Shown piece by piece: positions 1-7,680 of a stretch of 64,000 nt of DNA. A program made the translations under genes and the position numbers. The notes beneath the pieces are model-generated. The model did no database searches and was not told where the DNA came from. It worked only from the letters and a program-made list of their open reading frames with translations. The stretch is from CAZEKB01 sp964512225 (GTDB lineage Bacteria; Myxococcota_A; UBA796; UBA9615): contig CAZEKB010000002.1 in the NCBI GenBank assembly GCA_964512225.1, forward strand, positions 86,837-150,836, given 5' to 3'. How positions within the stretch are numbered: the stretch's first letter is position 1; each line of letters begins with the position of its first letter.

Positions 1-535
1 CGTCCTGGGTCGCGCCCAAGGCCACCAGCTCGTCGCCGATCTTCGCGCCGGTCTGTTCGGCCACCGTGGCGCCGACGACCAGCTCGCCACGGGCGTCGTC
101 GGTCCACCACCGCCCCTCGACGAGCTTGTCCTCCGCCCCCATCCACCGCGTGAAGTACTCGGCCGGAGCGCCCGCCACGAGCCCGAAGACGTCGCCGATC
201 TCCTCGCCCACGGCCATCGTCGCGCCGTTGTCGATCACGGGGAAGGCGGCCACCACACCCGGGACGGACCGGACCGCGGACAAGACCGGGCCGACGTCGG
301 CGATGTTCTCGTGCAGGGGCATCATCGACTCGCGCTCGGCGTAGGCCTCGGTGACGAGCACGACGTGGCCGGTGGCGTCCGCGGTGTCCTTCATCATCCC
401 GCCCCAGATCCCGTCGAGCCAGGACATGGCGATGATGAGCATGGCCACGGCGGCGACGACCATCCCCGCCGTCAGCGCGGTGCGCATGGGTTTGCGGGTC
501 GCGTTCATGCCCGCCAGTCGGATGAGGTGATTCAT
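1..535 (-). CDS. ABC transporter permease, FtsX family (3' part off the window)
   Basis: This is the N-terminal part of an inner-membrane permease of the FtsX/MacB/LolC superfamily; the C-terminus lies beyond position 1. The ATG at 535-533 overlaps the TGA of the preceding permease by one base, so the two are translationally coupled. The first residues (MNHLIRLAGMNATRKPMR) form the basic cytoplasmic N-terminus usual in this family. A hydrophobic first transmembrane segment rich in Ala, Val, Met and Ile follows, and then a long extracytoplasmic region like the MacB periplasmic core. It is the last gene visible of the TetR / barrel / ATPase / permease / permease operon and probably pairs with its neighbour as a heterodimer driven by the ATPase at 1749-2483. 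The substrate cannot be told from sequence. The family call is firm; lipoprotein or lipid transport is inference. Confidence 0.85.
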   Translation of the reverse strand, partial: MNHLIRLAGMNATRKPMRTALTAGMVVAAVAMLIIAMSWLDGIWGGMMKDTADATGHVVLVTEAYAERESMMPLHENIADVGPVLSAVRSVPGVVAAFPVIDNGATMAVGEEIGDVFGLVAGAPAEYFTRWMGAEDKLVEGRWWTDDARGELVVGATVAEQTGAKIGDELVALGATQD

Positions 536-1749
536 CACTCGGCCCTCACTGCGTCGGCGGGCTCCAGGCGGCTCGCCGTGATCGCCGGGTACACGGACGC
601 CACCATCGCCACCGCCACCGAGATCAGCAGCGGGACGACGACCAGCTCGCCCGAGAACGTGGCGTAGATGTAGGAGCTGAAGTCGAAGTTGTAGTCGACC
701 CCCTCGGCCATGCTGCTGAGGTCGATGGGGTTCCTGCTCAGGTAGATGGCGAGGGCGGCCCCGAGCGCGGTGCCCAGGCCCCCGGCGAGGGTGCCCATCA
801 TCGCTCCCTCGGCCAGGAACAGCCGCAGGACCCCGCGCCGGCTCATGCCCATTGCCCGCAGGGTGCCGACCTCCGCGACGCGCTCGTGAGCCGCCATCAG
901 GATGGTGTTGGCGATGGCGAAGCTGCTCATGAGCAGCAGCATCCCCACCAGGACGTTCAGGGCCGTCTTGCGGACGTTCTGCAAGCGGATGAGGTCTTCG
1001 GTCTCGGTGATCCAGGTGATGGTCTCGCCCCCGCCCGCCGCGGCGACCATCGCCTCCGCGGCCTCCGGCGCGGCGTCTCGGTCGGCCAGCAGGACCGTCA
1101 CGTGGGTGGGCTCGGTGGTGCGTACCAGCTCCGCCGACAGCGACCTCGGCAGGAACAGCGTATTGCTCGCTTGCCCCATGTTGCCGGTGTTGACCCGGCC
1201 CGCGACCGGGACGGACATGGCGTTGAGCGCCCCCTGATCGGTGCGCGCCTTGAGCACGAGCTGGTCGCCCGGCCCCACCTCGAGCAGGTCCGCCAGCCCG
1301 TGGGCGAGGAGGACGCCGTCCTCGGGGGTCCGGGGGAGGATCCCGTCCACCTTCCAGGTGTCCTGGGAGAAGACCCGGGCGTCGGTCTCCCAGTCCACCG
1401 CGATCGCCCGAGCGCGCAGCGAGTCGGCGCCCGACACCGCGGTCAGCATGTAGATCTGCCGGCCCGCGGTCGCCTTCTGCGCCCCCGCCCACTCCTGGAG
1501 GGCGGCCGCGCGCGGCGGGCGCTTGTCCAGCGGATACGTCATGCCCTGGGTGGGGTAGTCGGCGCCCCGCAGGGTCACGTGGCCGGTGTGGCCGTTGATC
1601 GCCATGTAGACGATCGACTCCTCGATGCCGCCGATGAAGGCGCGGCCGACGATGAGATAGAAGATGCCGACGACCACCGCCGCCGAGGACAGGATGGTCC
1701 GCCGCTTGCTCCGCAGGAGGTTCTTGAAGGCGAGCCGGAGGGTGAACAT
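535..1749 (-). CDS. ABC transporter permease, FtsX/LolC-like
   Basis: A 404-residue inner-membrane permease. The N-terminus (MFTLRLAFKNLLRSKRRT) is the classic start of this family, followed by TM1 near residues 17-38. A long periplasmic domain runs to about residue 285. A C-terminal block of three TM helices carries the FtsX-type sequence ERVAEVGTLRAMGMSRRGVL between the first two. The length is normal for MacB/LolC-type permeases. The start codon lies in an ATGA overlap with the stop of the ATPase, and the stop overlaps the start of the next permease, so all three are one translational unit. These systems move substrates through the periplasm by mechanotransmission rather than through a membrane channel. 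The cargo here is unknown. Confidence 0.9.
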   Translation of the reverse strand: MFTLRLAFKNLLRSKRRTILSSAAVVVGIFYLIVGRAFIGGIEESIVYMAINGHTGHVTLRGADYPTQGMTYPLDKRPPRAAALQEWAGAQKATAGRQIYMLTAVSGADSLRARAIAVDWETDARVFSQDTWKVDGILPRTPEDGVLLAHGLADLLEVGPGDQLVLKARTDQGALNAMSVPVAGRVNTGNMGQASNTLFLPRSLSAELVRTTEPTHVTVLLADRDAAPEAAEAMVAAAGGGETITWITETEDLIRLQNVRKTALNVLVGMLLLMSSFAIANTILMAAHERVAEVGTLRAMGMSRRGVLRLFLAEGAMMGTLAGGLGTALGAALAIYLSRNPIDLSSMAEGVDYNFDFSSYIYATFSGELVVVPLLISVAVAMVASVYPAITASRLEPADAVRAE

Positions 1750-2483
1750 CAGCCCGCTCCGTCCGAACCGGCGTGGGCGACTCCGGAGCCCGCGGCCGAC
1801 GAGTCGCCCCCGGTCCGGTCTTCGACCACCCGACCGTCGCGGAGCACGACGATCCGTCGCGCGCGGTCCATCACGAGCTGGTCGTGGGTCGAGAACAGGA
1901 AGGTCACGCCCAGCTTCTCGTTGAGCTCCTTCATCAGGTCGAGGGCGCGGCTCCCCGACTCGCTGTCGAGGTTGGCCGTGGGCTCGTCGGCGATGACGAG
2001 CGAGGGCCGCTTGACCAGCGCCCGGGCGACGGCGACGCGCTGCTGCTGGCCGCCCGAGAGCTGATTGGGCCGCCGGTGCTCGAGGCCCTCCAGCCCGACG
2101 TCGGCGAGCAGCTTCACGGCGGCGTCCCGACCCCCCTCGGCCCCCGCCAGGTTCATCGCCAGCTCCACGTTCTCGACCGCCGTGAGCACCGGGATGAGGT
2201 TGAACGACTGGAAGATGAACCCGATCTTGTTCGCCCGCAGCGCCGACAGCGCCTTGTCGCCGAGGCCCTCGGTCGACGTGCCCTCGAGGAGGACCTGCCC
2301 GGAGGTCGGCTTGTCGAGGCATCCGATCTGGTTCAGCAGGGTCGTCTTGCCGGACCCGGAGGGGCCCACGAACGCGGTGAACTCGCCCGGCTCGATCGTC
2401 AGGCTCACGTCGTCGACGGCGTGGACGGCGGCGACGCCTTCCCCGTAGGTCTTGGTCAGGTTCTTCACTTCGCAGATGGGCAT
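1749..2483 (-). CDS. ABC transporter ATP-binding protein, LolD/MacB type
   Basis: A 244-residue nucleotide-binding subunit that should power the two FtsX-type permeases downstream. Visible motifs are Walker A GPSGSGKTTLLN (about 39-50), the Q-loop in FIFQSFNLIPVLT, the ABC signature LSGGQQQRVAVARAL, Walker B LVIADEPTANLD and the switch His in FSTHD. The phrase QSFNLIPVLTAVENVELAM is typical of the LolD/MacB/FtsE branch. The start at 2483 is preceded by GGAG at suitable spacing. The C-terminal 25 residues are a low-complexity tail with no known role. Its stop overlaps the next start (ATGA). It begins 29 nt after the barrel-protein stop, consistent with one operon. Confidence 0.93.
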   Translation of the reverse strand: MPICEVKNLTKTYGEGVAAVHAVDDVSLTIEPGEFTAFVGPSGSGKTTLLNQIGCLDKPTSGQVLLEGTSTEGLGDKALSALRANKIGFIFQSFNLIPVLTAVENVELAMNLAGAEGGRDAAVKLLADVGLEGLEHRRPNQLSGGQQQRVAVARALVKRPSLVIADEPTANLDSESGSRALDLMKELNEKLGVTFLFSTHDQLVMDRARRIVVLRDGRVVEDRTGGDSSAAGSGVAHAGSDGAG

Positions 2484-2512
2484 CGAGGCTCCAGTGGCAG
2501 CGCGGCTCGCGG

Positions 2513-3844
2513 TCAGAACGAGGCGCGGGTCCAGAAGGTGATGGTCGCGGCGGGCACGAGGCCCGAGAGGTCGGCCGTCAGCTCTCGGCCGAGGACGTCC
2601 TGGCGGATGACGAGGGAGTCGGGGTCGGGCTTGAACTCGCCGCCGTCCCCCCAGAGGCGGTAGGGGATCTGGGCGTCGAGGGCGAGCTGGAGCCAGCCCG
2701 TCGGGGAGACGACGAGGGAGGGCTGAACGAACCCGGTGCCGTCCGAGAGGTTCTGCAGGGCCGTGAGGGACAGCGAGACCTCGGGGGCGAACACCTGGTT
2801 GAGGGTCACCAGGAGGTAGTCGCGGCCGGTCAGGAGCGGCGCGAAGACCTCGGGCTCGGGAGGCTCCTCCTCCTCCGCCCCCGGCGGGGACGGCGCCTGC
2901 CCGGCGAGGAGGTCGGTCAGCTCGTCGGGCAGCGTGGACGCGAGGCGCGCGGTGCCCGAGACGGGCTCGTGCCGCCGACCCGCGCCGTAGCCGTTGCGGT
3001 AGTACTGGACGATCACGAAGAGCCCGTCGAGCACCGGGAAGCTGTAGTCGATGCCGATGGCGAGCTCCGACGTCACGAACTCGTCGATGTGCAGGGCCCC
3101 CTCGAACCACCAGCCCACGCCCAGCTCGCCGCGCACGTCCAGGCCGACCAGTCCGTCGTTGTCGTCCTCCCGGTAGGCGCCGACCAGCGCGATCTCCGCG
3201 AACGGGAACAGCATCCGGAGCCGCCCGGCGGCGCGGATCCGGGTGAAGGTGTCGTTGGTGGCCAGCACCGCGGTGAGGTCCGAGTCGTCGTTCAGGGTCG
3301 CGGTCGCCCGGACGGCGTTGGTCCCGGCGCGCTGGCGCCAGGGCTCGGCGAGGAGGAACTCCGGGAATGGATCGGTGGGGTTGAGCATCACCGCGGAGCC
3401 CCAGAACAAGGCCTGGCGACCGATCCGGATGTCCACGACCGGCAGGTAGAAGTCCGCGTAGAGGCGAGCCACCTCCAGGACGTCGGCGATGCCGTCGATC
3501 CAGAGCACCTCGTTGCGGCGAGTGGGCCACTGAACGTCGGCGGCTTCGAGGAGGGGGCCGAAGTCCGACTCCTCCATCGTGCGCTGGAACTCCCGGGTGG
3601 TATTGCGTCCCTGGCGCAGGAGCAGCTCGACCTCGACGGTGAGGCTGATCCGGTCGTGCAGGGAGCCGACCAGCCGCGGGCGGAGACGCTCGGTGAGGTT
3701 CCACCAGCGGCCGTCGACGCCGGGCAAGGCCGAGAAGCGCACCTCGCCGAAGCCGCCCACCGAGCCCGACGGGCCCGCCGCCGAGGCGGGGAGCGGGAGG
3801 ACCGCGAGGACCACGGCCGCCGGCACCCAGGGCGCGAACCTCAC
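2513..3844 (-). CDS. Outer-membrane beta-barrel protein, DUF1302-like
   Basis: A 443-residue secreted protein with a signal peptide (hydrophobic core near residues 8-25, cut near ASAAG). The rest is rich in alternating hydrophobic/polar strands with many aromatics, as expected of a beta-barrel, and ends in FWTRASF with a terminal Phe like many outer-membrane proteins. The segment VDIRIGRQALFWGSAVMLNP resembles the GxQxxxWG...NPxD motif of DUF1302-type barrels. An acidic, proline-rich loop (EEEEPPEPE) lies in the C-terminal third. The start is a GTG in a GTGA overlap with the stop of the TetR gene. The operon position suggests it is the outer-membrane partner of the ABC system, but no periplasmic adaptor is visible, so this partnership is inference. 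Confidence 0.7.
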   Translation of the reverse strand: MRFAPWVPAAVVLAVLPLPASAAGPSGSVGGFGEVRFSALPGVDGRWWNLTERLRPRLVGSLHDRISLTVEVELLLRQGRNTTREFQRTMEESDFGPLLEAADVQWPTRRNEVLWIDGIADVLEVARLYADFYLPVVDIRIGRQALFWGSAVMLNPTDPFPEFLLAEPWRQRAGTNAVRATATLNDDSDLTAVLATNDTFTRIRAAGRLRMLFPFAEIALVGAYREDDNDGLVGLDVRGELGVGWWFEGALHIDEFVTSELAIGIDYSFPVLDGLFVIVQYYRNGYGAGRRHEPVSGTARLASTLPDELTDLLAGQAPSPPGAEEEEPPEPEVFAPLLTGRDYLLVTLNQVFAPEVSLSLTALQNLSDGTGFVQPSLVVSPTGWLQLALDAQIPYRLWGDGGEFKPDPDSLVIRQDVLGRELTADLSGLVPAATITFWTRASF

Positions 3845-4575
3845 GACGTCGGCTCCGGATCGCGCGGCGGGAGCCCGAACACCCGGCCGATGTCGAGGGG
3901 CTCGACCTGCTCCGGGTCCGTGTCGAGGACCGCGAGGACCCCGGCGACGAGCACATCGGTGGTGACGCGGGCGTGCTGCTCCCGCTCGATGCCCAGCAGG
4001 CGAGCCTGGTCCACCACGTCGGGGATCGACTGCAGCACCGCGCCGAGGCTCCGGGCGACCGCCGAGAGGGTGGCCCCGTCGACGCGGGACAGCGGCGCGA
4101 GCAGGGCCTCGAGTCGGGCCGCCCGCGAGGCGTTGAGGAACTCCCGGGCCTCGGGGCCGAGATCCTCCAGAACGACCCGCAGCTCGTGGTCGCCGCCCGC
4201 CACGCGGGCCGTGAGCGGCAGCTCGTACATGAGCCGCATGCTGCTGTGGATGATCGTGCGGAGGATCTCCACCGGGGAGCTCACCGCCTGCAGCCGGCGG
4301 AGCATCTCGAGGCCCGGCGCCGCCTTCTCCAGCAGGAGGCAGTGGACGAGGAGCTCGGCCTTGCTGCCGAAGTACAGGAACACCGTGCCCTTGCCGACGC
4401 CGGCGTCCCGAGCCACCTCGTCCACGCTCGTCTTGCGGTAGCCCTGGGCCACGAACCGGGCGGTCGCGGCCTCGAGGACCTTGCGCTCCCGGCGCTCCTG
4501 CTTCGTGCGCAGGCCCTCGGCGGGCACGGCGTAGCGCAGGGTGAGCGCGGTGAGCTCCTCGACCGTCCAGTGCAT
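3841..4575 (-). CDS. TetR family transcriptional regulator
   Basis: About 244 residues. The DNA-binding helix-turn-helix lies near residues 30-75 (VLEAATARFVAQGYRKTSVD, then EVARDAGVGKGTVFLYFGSK), a textbook TetR_N pattern with Gly-Tyr in the first helix and the V(G)KGTxYxYFxSKxxL recognition region. The C-terminal all-helical domain should bind an unknown ligand. The N-terminal extension before the HTH (about 28 residues) is longer than usual. ATG at 4575 was chosen; a GTG three bases upstream is possible. It is the first gene of the exporter-like operon and overlaps the barrel gene by four bases (GTGA), so it probably autoregulates the operon through the palindromes at 4612-4643. Confidence 0.9.
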   Translation of the reverse strand: MHWTVEELTALTLRYAVPAEGLRTKQERRERKVLEAATARFVAQGYRKTSVDEVARDAGVGKGTVFLYFGSKAELLVHCLLLEKAAPGLEMLRRLQAVSSPVEILRTIIHSSMRLMYELPLTARVAGGDHELRVVLEDLGPEAREFLNASRAARLEALLAPLSRVDGATLSAVARSLGAVLQSIPDVVDQARLLGIEREQHARVTTDVLVAGVLAVLDTDPEQVEPLDIGRVFGLPPRDPEPTS

Positions 4576-4611
4576 CACTGACTGGATACGCCCTTTCGGT
4601 CATCAGGTCAA

Positions 4612-4643
4612 TGACCACTTGACTGTAGTCGATGCTCTGGTCA
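4612..4643. promoter_or_regulatory. Candidate TetR operator and promoter region
   Basis: Upstream of the TetR gene, TGACCA (4612-4617) and TGGTCA (4638-4643) form an inverted repeat around an inner palindrome, GACTGTAGTC (4621-4630). On the minus strand TTGACC is followed after 17 nt by TATCCA, a weak -35/-10 pair that would place transcription start almost at the start codon. Nested palindromes directly ahead of a TetR-family gene are typical of an autoregulatory operator. This is inferred from symmetry and position only. Confidence 0.4.
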
Positions 4644-4662
4644 GTCCCGTTCTCACCGGGAC
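4644..4662 (-). terminator. Stem-loop after the phosphodiesterase-like gene
   Basis: GTCCCG (4644-4649) and CGGGAC (4657-4662) give a 6-bp perfect stem with a 7-nt loop, starting four bases past the stop of the gene ending at 4667. There is no U-tract, so intrinsic termination is uncertain, but a stem here could separate the 4667-11138 unit from the TetR operon. Confidence 0.35.
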
Positions 4663-4666
4663 GGGC

Positions 4667-5944
4667 TCACGGCCCCGCGGCGTGGTCGCCGTACGTCGCC
4701 CGGATCTCCGGGGCGAACGGGCGGAAGACGTCTCTCGCACGGAATACGCGCCGGGCCCGGAGGACGTCGACGGCGTCTCCCGCGCCGAAGGCGGTCACGA
4801 ACCCGGTGGACTGGGCCCGGCTGAGCCCGCCGTGGGTCCCGACCTGGCCTCCCATGGTGGCGGCGGCGAGGTGGGTCAGGCGGGGGCCGTAGGTCCACCC
4901 GTCGGCCATGGAGAACAACACGGTCGCGGGGTGCTGCACGAGGTCGGTGAGGCCCTCCACGACGCGGACGAGCGCGTCGGGGTACGGGTGGTCCCAGGTG
5001 CGGGCGAGGAGATCCGCGGGGGTGGCCCCCTCGGCCTCGAGGTCGGCGACTCCGCAGCCCAGGACGCCCAGGGGGTCGCCGGTCACGGGCTCGTAGCGGT
5101 ATCGCCCGTCGCGCACCTTCACGTTGGCCACGGCGAGCCCCCCCGCGTCGACCCGGAATACGCGCGCCCCCGTGGGCGTGCGGCAGGCGGCGACGTCGAC
5201 CCCGGGCAGCTCCACGAGGGCCTGGGCGAGCTCCGGCGCGGCGCCGGGGGCACACCACGCCGCGCCGCCGGAGACGTCGCCCATGGGGCACAGGACGAAC
5301 CCCGTCCCCGCGGGCTTGCCGGGGTGGAAGCCGACGAGGCGGAGGCGCTCTTCGACCTCCGCCGCGTCGAGGTGGTCGAGGCGCCCGAAGGCGAGCCCGT
5401 GGTCGCTGCACAGGACGACCCGCGGCGTCTCGCCGTGCTGCTCCTCGAAGCGGCGGACCATCGCCCGGACCTGCTCGCAGATGTCCGCGAACGCCTCCCA
5501 CAGCGCCGTCTCCCCCCCGAAGTGGCCGACCCCGTCGGTGGCGCCCAGGTAGCCCAGCCACGCTCCCCCGTCGCGCCGGAAGCGGTAGCCGATCCAGCGG
5601 ATCTGCTGCCAGGCGAGTCGACGTCGGAGGGCGTAGACCGCGAAGTGCTCCAACGTCCCGCTGGGGTGGCCCCGGTACATGTGCATGCCGGACTCGGACG
5701 ACGGATCCGAGAACCCGCCCCGGATCTCGCCGGACGGCGGGTGGTAGTGCCGCGCCTCGTAGCCCGGCGGCCGCACCTCCAGGACCCCGCCGAGCAGCGC
5801 GGGCACCGCGACGTTGGTGAGGGACGGGAAGACCGAGATCATCGGCGCGGGCGCGGAGAAGCCGGGCAGGAGACCCTCGTCGAAGGCCTTCGCCGCGAGG
5901 CCCAACGGGATCGCGTCCACGACCAGGAAGAGCGTCGCCGTCAC
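4667..5944 (-). CDS. Alkaline-phosphatase-superfamily protein (type I phosphodiesterase-like)
   Basis: A 425-residue protein of the metal-dependent alkaline phosphatase / nucleotide pyrophosphatase superfamily. Superfamily landmarks are visible: an N-terminal strand ending in a metal Asp (LFLVVDAIP, D10), the nucleophile region with Ser/Thr (FPSLTNVAVPALLGG), DGVGHFGG supplying Asp and His, LCSDHGLAFG supplying Asp-His, and a late GTHGGLSRAQSTGF supplying the last His. There is no signal peptide, so it is probably cytoplasmic. GTG start at 5944, only four bases after the stop of the EEP gene, so the two are likely co-expressed. The substrate is unknown; a phosphodi- or monoester is implied by the family. 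Confidence 0.75.
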   Translation of the reverse strand: MTATLFLVVDAIPLGLAAKAFDEGLLPGFSAPAPMISVFPSLTNVAVPALLGGVLEVRPPGYEARHYHPPSGEIRGGFSDPSSESGMHMYRGHPSGTLEHFAVYALRRRLAWQQIRWIGYRFRRDGGAWLGYLGATDGVGHFGGETALWEAFADICEQVRAMVRRFEEQHGETPRVVLCSDHGLAFGRLDHLDAAEVEERLRLVGFHPGKPAGTGFVLCPMGDVSGGAAWCAPGAAPELAQALVELPGVDVAACRTPTGARVFRVDAGGLAVANVKVRDGRYRYEPVTGDPLGVLGCGVADLEAEGATPADLLARTWDHPYPDALVRVVEGLTDLVQHPATVLFSMADGWTYGPRLTHLAAATMGGQVGTHGGLSRAQSTGFVTAFGAGDAVDVLRARRVFRARDVFRPFAPEIRATYGDHAAGP

Positions 5945-5948
5945 GGGA

Positions 5949-6743
5949 TCACGACCCCGGGGATGGGTCCCGGCGGGCCTCGACTCGCGCCCACAGGGGG
6001 TGGTGGTCCGACAGCGGCGTCTCGTGCTGCAGCACCCGGCTGTCGGCGGACCGGAAGCTCACGCCCTGCCCGCCCCGCACGAGGATTCGATCGAAGCGCT
6101 GCCCTCGGCTGCCCCGGACGTACGGGTTCTCGGGGTCGTACGTCGGCTCCGGCCGCCCCACCTCGACCGCGACGTCCACGAACCCCGCCTCCTCGAGCCG
6201 CCGCTCGCTGGCCCGGTCCTCGGGGTGGTCGTCGTAGAAGTTGAAGTCCCCCATGAGGACGACGGGTCGGCTGTCGTTCCGCTCCAGGATCTCGTCGACC
6301 TGCGACGCCCGCACCTTCGCGTGCTCGCGGTGGGCCTGCAGGTGAGTCACGAGGACCCGCACGCGCCCCAGGGTGGGGATGTTCAGCTCGCCCTCCAGGA
6401 CGCCCTTGGCCTTGAACACGTCGGTCCCCCGCGCGGCGCGGAAGTGGTGGACGTCGGCCGCGGCCCCCGACGCGAGCGTGCCTCCGAGGGCGAGCCCGGA
6501 GTCGCGGCTCCGACGACCTCGGCGCAGGCCTTCCAGGCGTAGATGGGGGACGGCGTCCGCCCAGAGCTCCTGGAGGCCGACGAGGTGGTCCGTGCGGCCC
6601 GCGAAGCTGCGCGCGATGTCCGCGAACCGGCGGCGTCGGTGCTTCGCGATGGGCCACGGCAGGCCCCACACGTTGAGGGTCAGGATCTCCAGCGCGACCG
6701 TCGCGTGCGCCGGGTGCCGGGGGCGGGCGGCTATCTCGACCAC
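5949..6743 (-). CDS. Endonuclease/exonuclease/phosphatase (EEP) family protein
   Basis: A 264-residue EEP-fold hydrolase. Motifs in order: LTLNVWGLPWP (the N of the Asn metal site), VGLQELW (catalytic Glu), VTHLQAH (His), VVLMGDFNFYDD (the GDFN Asp/Asn pair), RFDRILV (Asp) and LSDHHPL (the terminal SDHxP His). The NVWGLPWP start resembles neutral sphingomyelinase-like members, so a phospholipid phosphodiesterase is possible, but nucleic-acid hydrolysis cannot be excluded. There is no signal peptide. The GTG start lies 13 nt inside the end of the zinc-ribbon gene, implying coupling; the first 15 or so residues are not conserved-looking, so the start is a little uncertain. Confidence 0.85.
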   Translation of the reverse strand: MVEIAARPRHPAHATVALEILTLNVWGLPWPIAKHRRRRFADIARSFAGRTDHLVGLQELWADAVPHLRLEGLRRGRRSRDSGLALGGTLASGAAADVHHFRAARGTDVFKAKGVLEGELNIPTLGRVRVLVTHLQAHREHAKVRASQVDEILERNDSRPVVLMGDFNFYDDHPEDRASERRLEEAGFVDVAVEVGRPEPTYDPENPYVRGSRGQRFDRILVRGGQGVSFRSADSRVLQHETPLSDHHPLWARVEARRDPSPGS

Positions 6744-7207
6744 CGCATCCGGAGCGGCGCGCTGCCTGCGTAGCCCCCCTCGAGGGTGCCCCCGTAGGCC
6801 CGCTTCAGCGCGTCCCCGACCGCGCGGGCGAGGTGGACGTCCGTGGTCTTGACGAGCAGACCATCACCGTCCTCCTCGATGCCCATGAGCCGCTTCAGGG
6901 GGTGATCGGCGGACTCCCTCGCTTCGATGTTGCGCACCAGCCCGAGGATCTCCTCGCGATGCTCCGCGAGGAAGGCTCCGCCGAGGTGCACCAGCCCCGC
7001 GGGGTAGTCGTCCTCGATCCGCCGGCAGGCGGGGCACGGCGCTCCCTGGGCGACCCCGTCCATGTCCGTCTTCCGCCAACTCCAACGCCCCTTGGAGACG
7101 ACGGCTCCGCAGCCGGGACACGAGCACGGCTCCACCCGCTTCCCGCGCTCGCGGTAGGGATCGTGGACTTCCTCGGTCAGCCGCTTGTCGTTTCGTTTCT
7201 GGCGCAT
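6731..7207 (-). CDS. Zinc-ribbon protein, BCAM0308-like
   Basis: A 158-residue soluble protein. The N-terminal third carries a zinc-ribbon-like set of cysteines, CSCPGCG followed about 30 residues later by CPACRR, after a basic start (RQKRNDKR). The arrangement DPYRERGKRVEPCSCPGCGA then GRW resembles the BCAM0308 family, described from the low-oxygen-activated locus of Burkholderia; this assignment is from memory of the family pattern. ATG at 7207 was chosen over a GTG at 7213 because GGAG sits at ideal spacing from the ATG. The downstream EEP gene overlaps its end. Genes for HPF and a beta-CASP hydrolase next to it fit a stress or RNA context. Confidence 0.6.
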   Translation of the reverse strand: MRQKRNDKRLTEEVHDPYRERGKRVEPCSCPGCGAVVSKGRWSWRKTDMDGVAQGAPCPACRRIEDDYPAGLVHLGGAFLAEHREEILGLVRNIEARESADHPLKRLMGIEEDGDGLLVKTTDVHLARAVGDALKRAYGGTLEGGYAGSAPLRMRWSR

Positions 7208-7273
7208 GTTCACTCCGTCGCGACGAGTGCCGGAAGGCCCAGGGGGCCTGTGCCATGTGACGCTCCGCCGCGG

Positions 7274-7633
7274 CTAGCCCCCGCGGGCCGGACCCCGTCC
7301 CCGCCGTTGGTCCTGAGCGCGGTGGATGCGGTCCGTGAGCTGGCGGCGGGCGGCTTCGAACGCGTCCCGGATGGCGACGCGGCCGTCTTCGTGCTCGTGG
7401 TGTTCCTGGGGCGCGCGTCGCACGACGAAGGTGTGGCCCGGCACGACCAGATCGACGGTCACGTGGAAGAGGCCGCCGTGCTTGCGGCGACGCGGCGGGC
7501 CCTCCACGACGACGCGGCATCGCTGCAGCTTGGCGCCGACCTCCTCGAGCCGGTCGACGCCGTCTTCGACCGCCTCCATCAGCTCGGGGGTGGGTTCGAG
7601 GTGCCGCCAGGTCAGATCGAGGGGGTGTTCCAT
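7274..7633 (-). CDS. HPF/RaiA-family ribosome-associated protein (short form)
   Basis: A 119-residue protein of the sigma-54 modulation / S30AE family, which binds the 30S decoding region and silences ribosomes in stationary phase or stress. Visible features: an N-terminal beta-alpha-beta unit (LDLTWRHLEPTPELMEAVED), the middle strand RCRVVVEGPPRRRKHGGLFH and VTVDLVVPGHTFVVRR, then the second amphipathic helix (IRDAFEAARRQLTDRI). It lacks the long C-terminal dimerisation domain, so it is a short-form HPF or YfiA-like protein. ATG at 7633 is preceded by AGGAG at 7-nt spacing. It follows the beta-CASP gene by 47 nt on the same strand. Confidence 0.85.
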   Translation of the reverse strand: MEHPLDLTWRHLEPTPELMEAVEDGVDRLEEVGAKLQRCRVVVEGPPRRRKHGGLFHVTVDLVVPGHTFVVRRAPQEHHEHEDGRVAIRDAFEAARRQLTDRIHRAQDQRRGRGPARGG

Positions 7634-7680
7634 GGGTGGTCTCCTGCCCCTCCGCGGCGCAAACACCGTGCCGGCCGGCC

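Noticed and set aside
4541..6244. Long plus-strand frame opposite the phosphodiesterase-like and EEP genes
   Set aside because: No domain, signal or ribosome site; the minus-strand genes have complete catalytic motifs.
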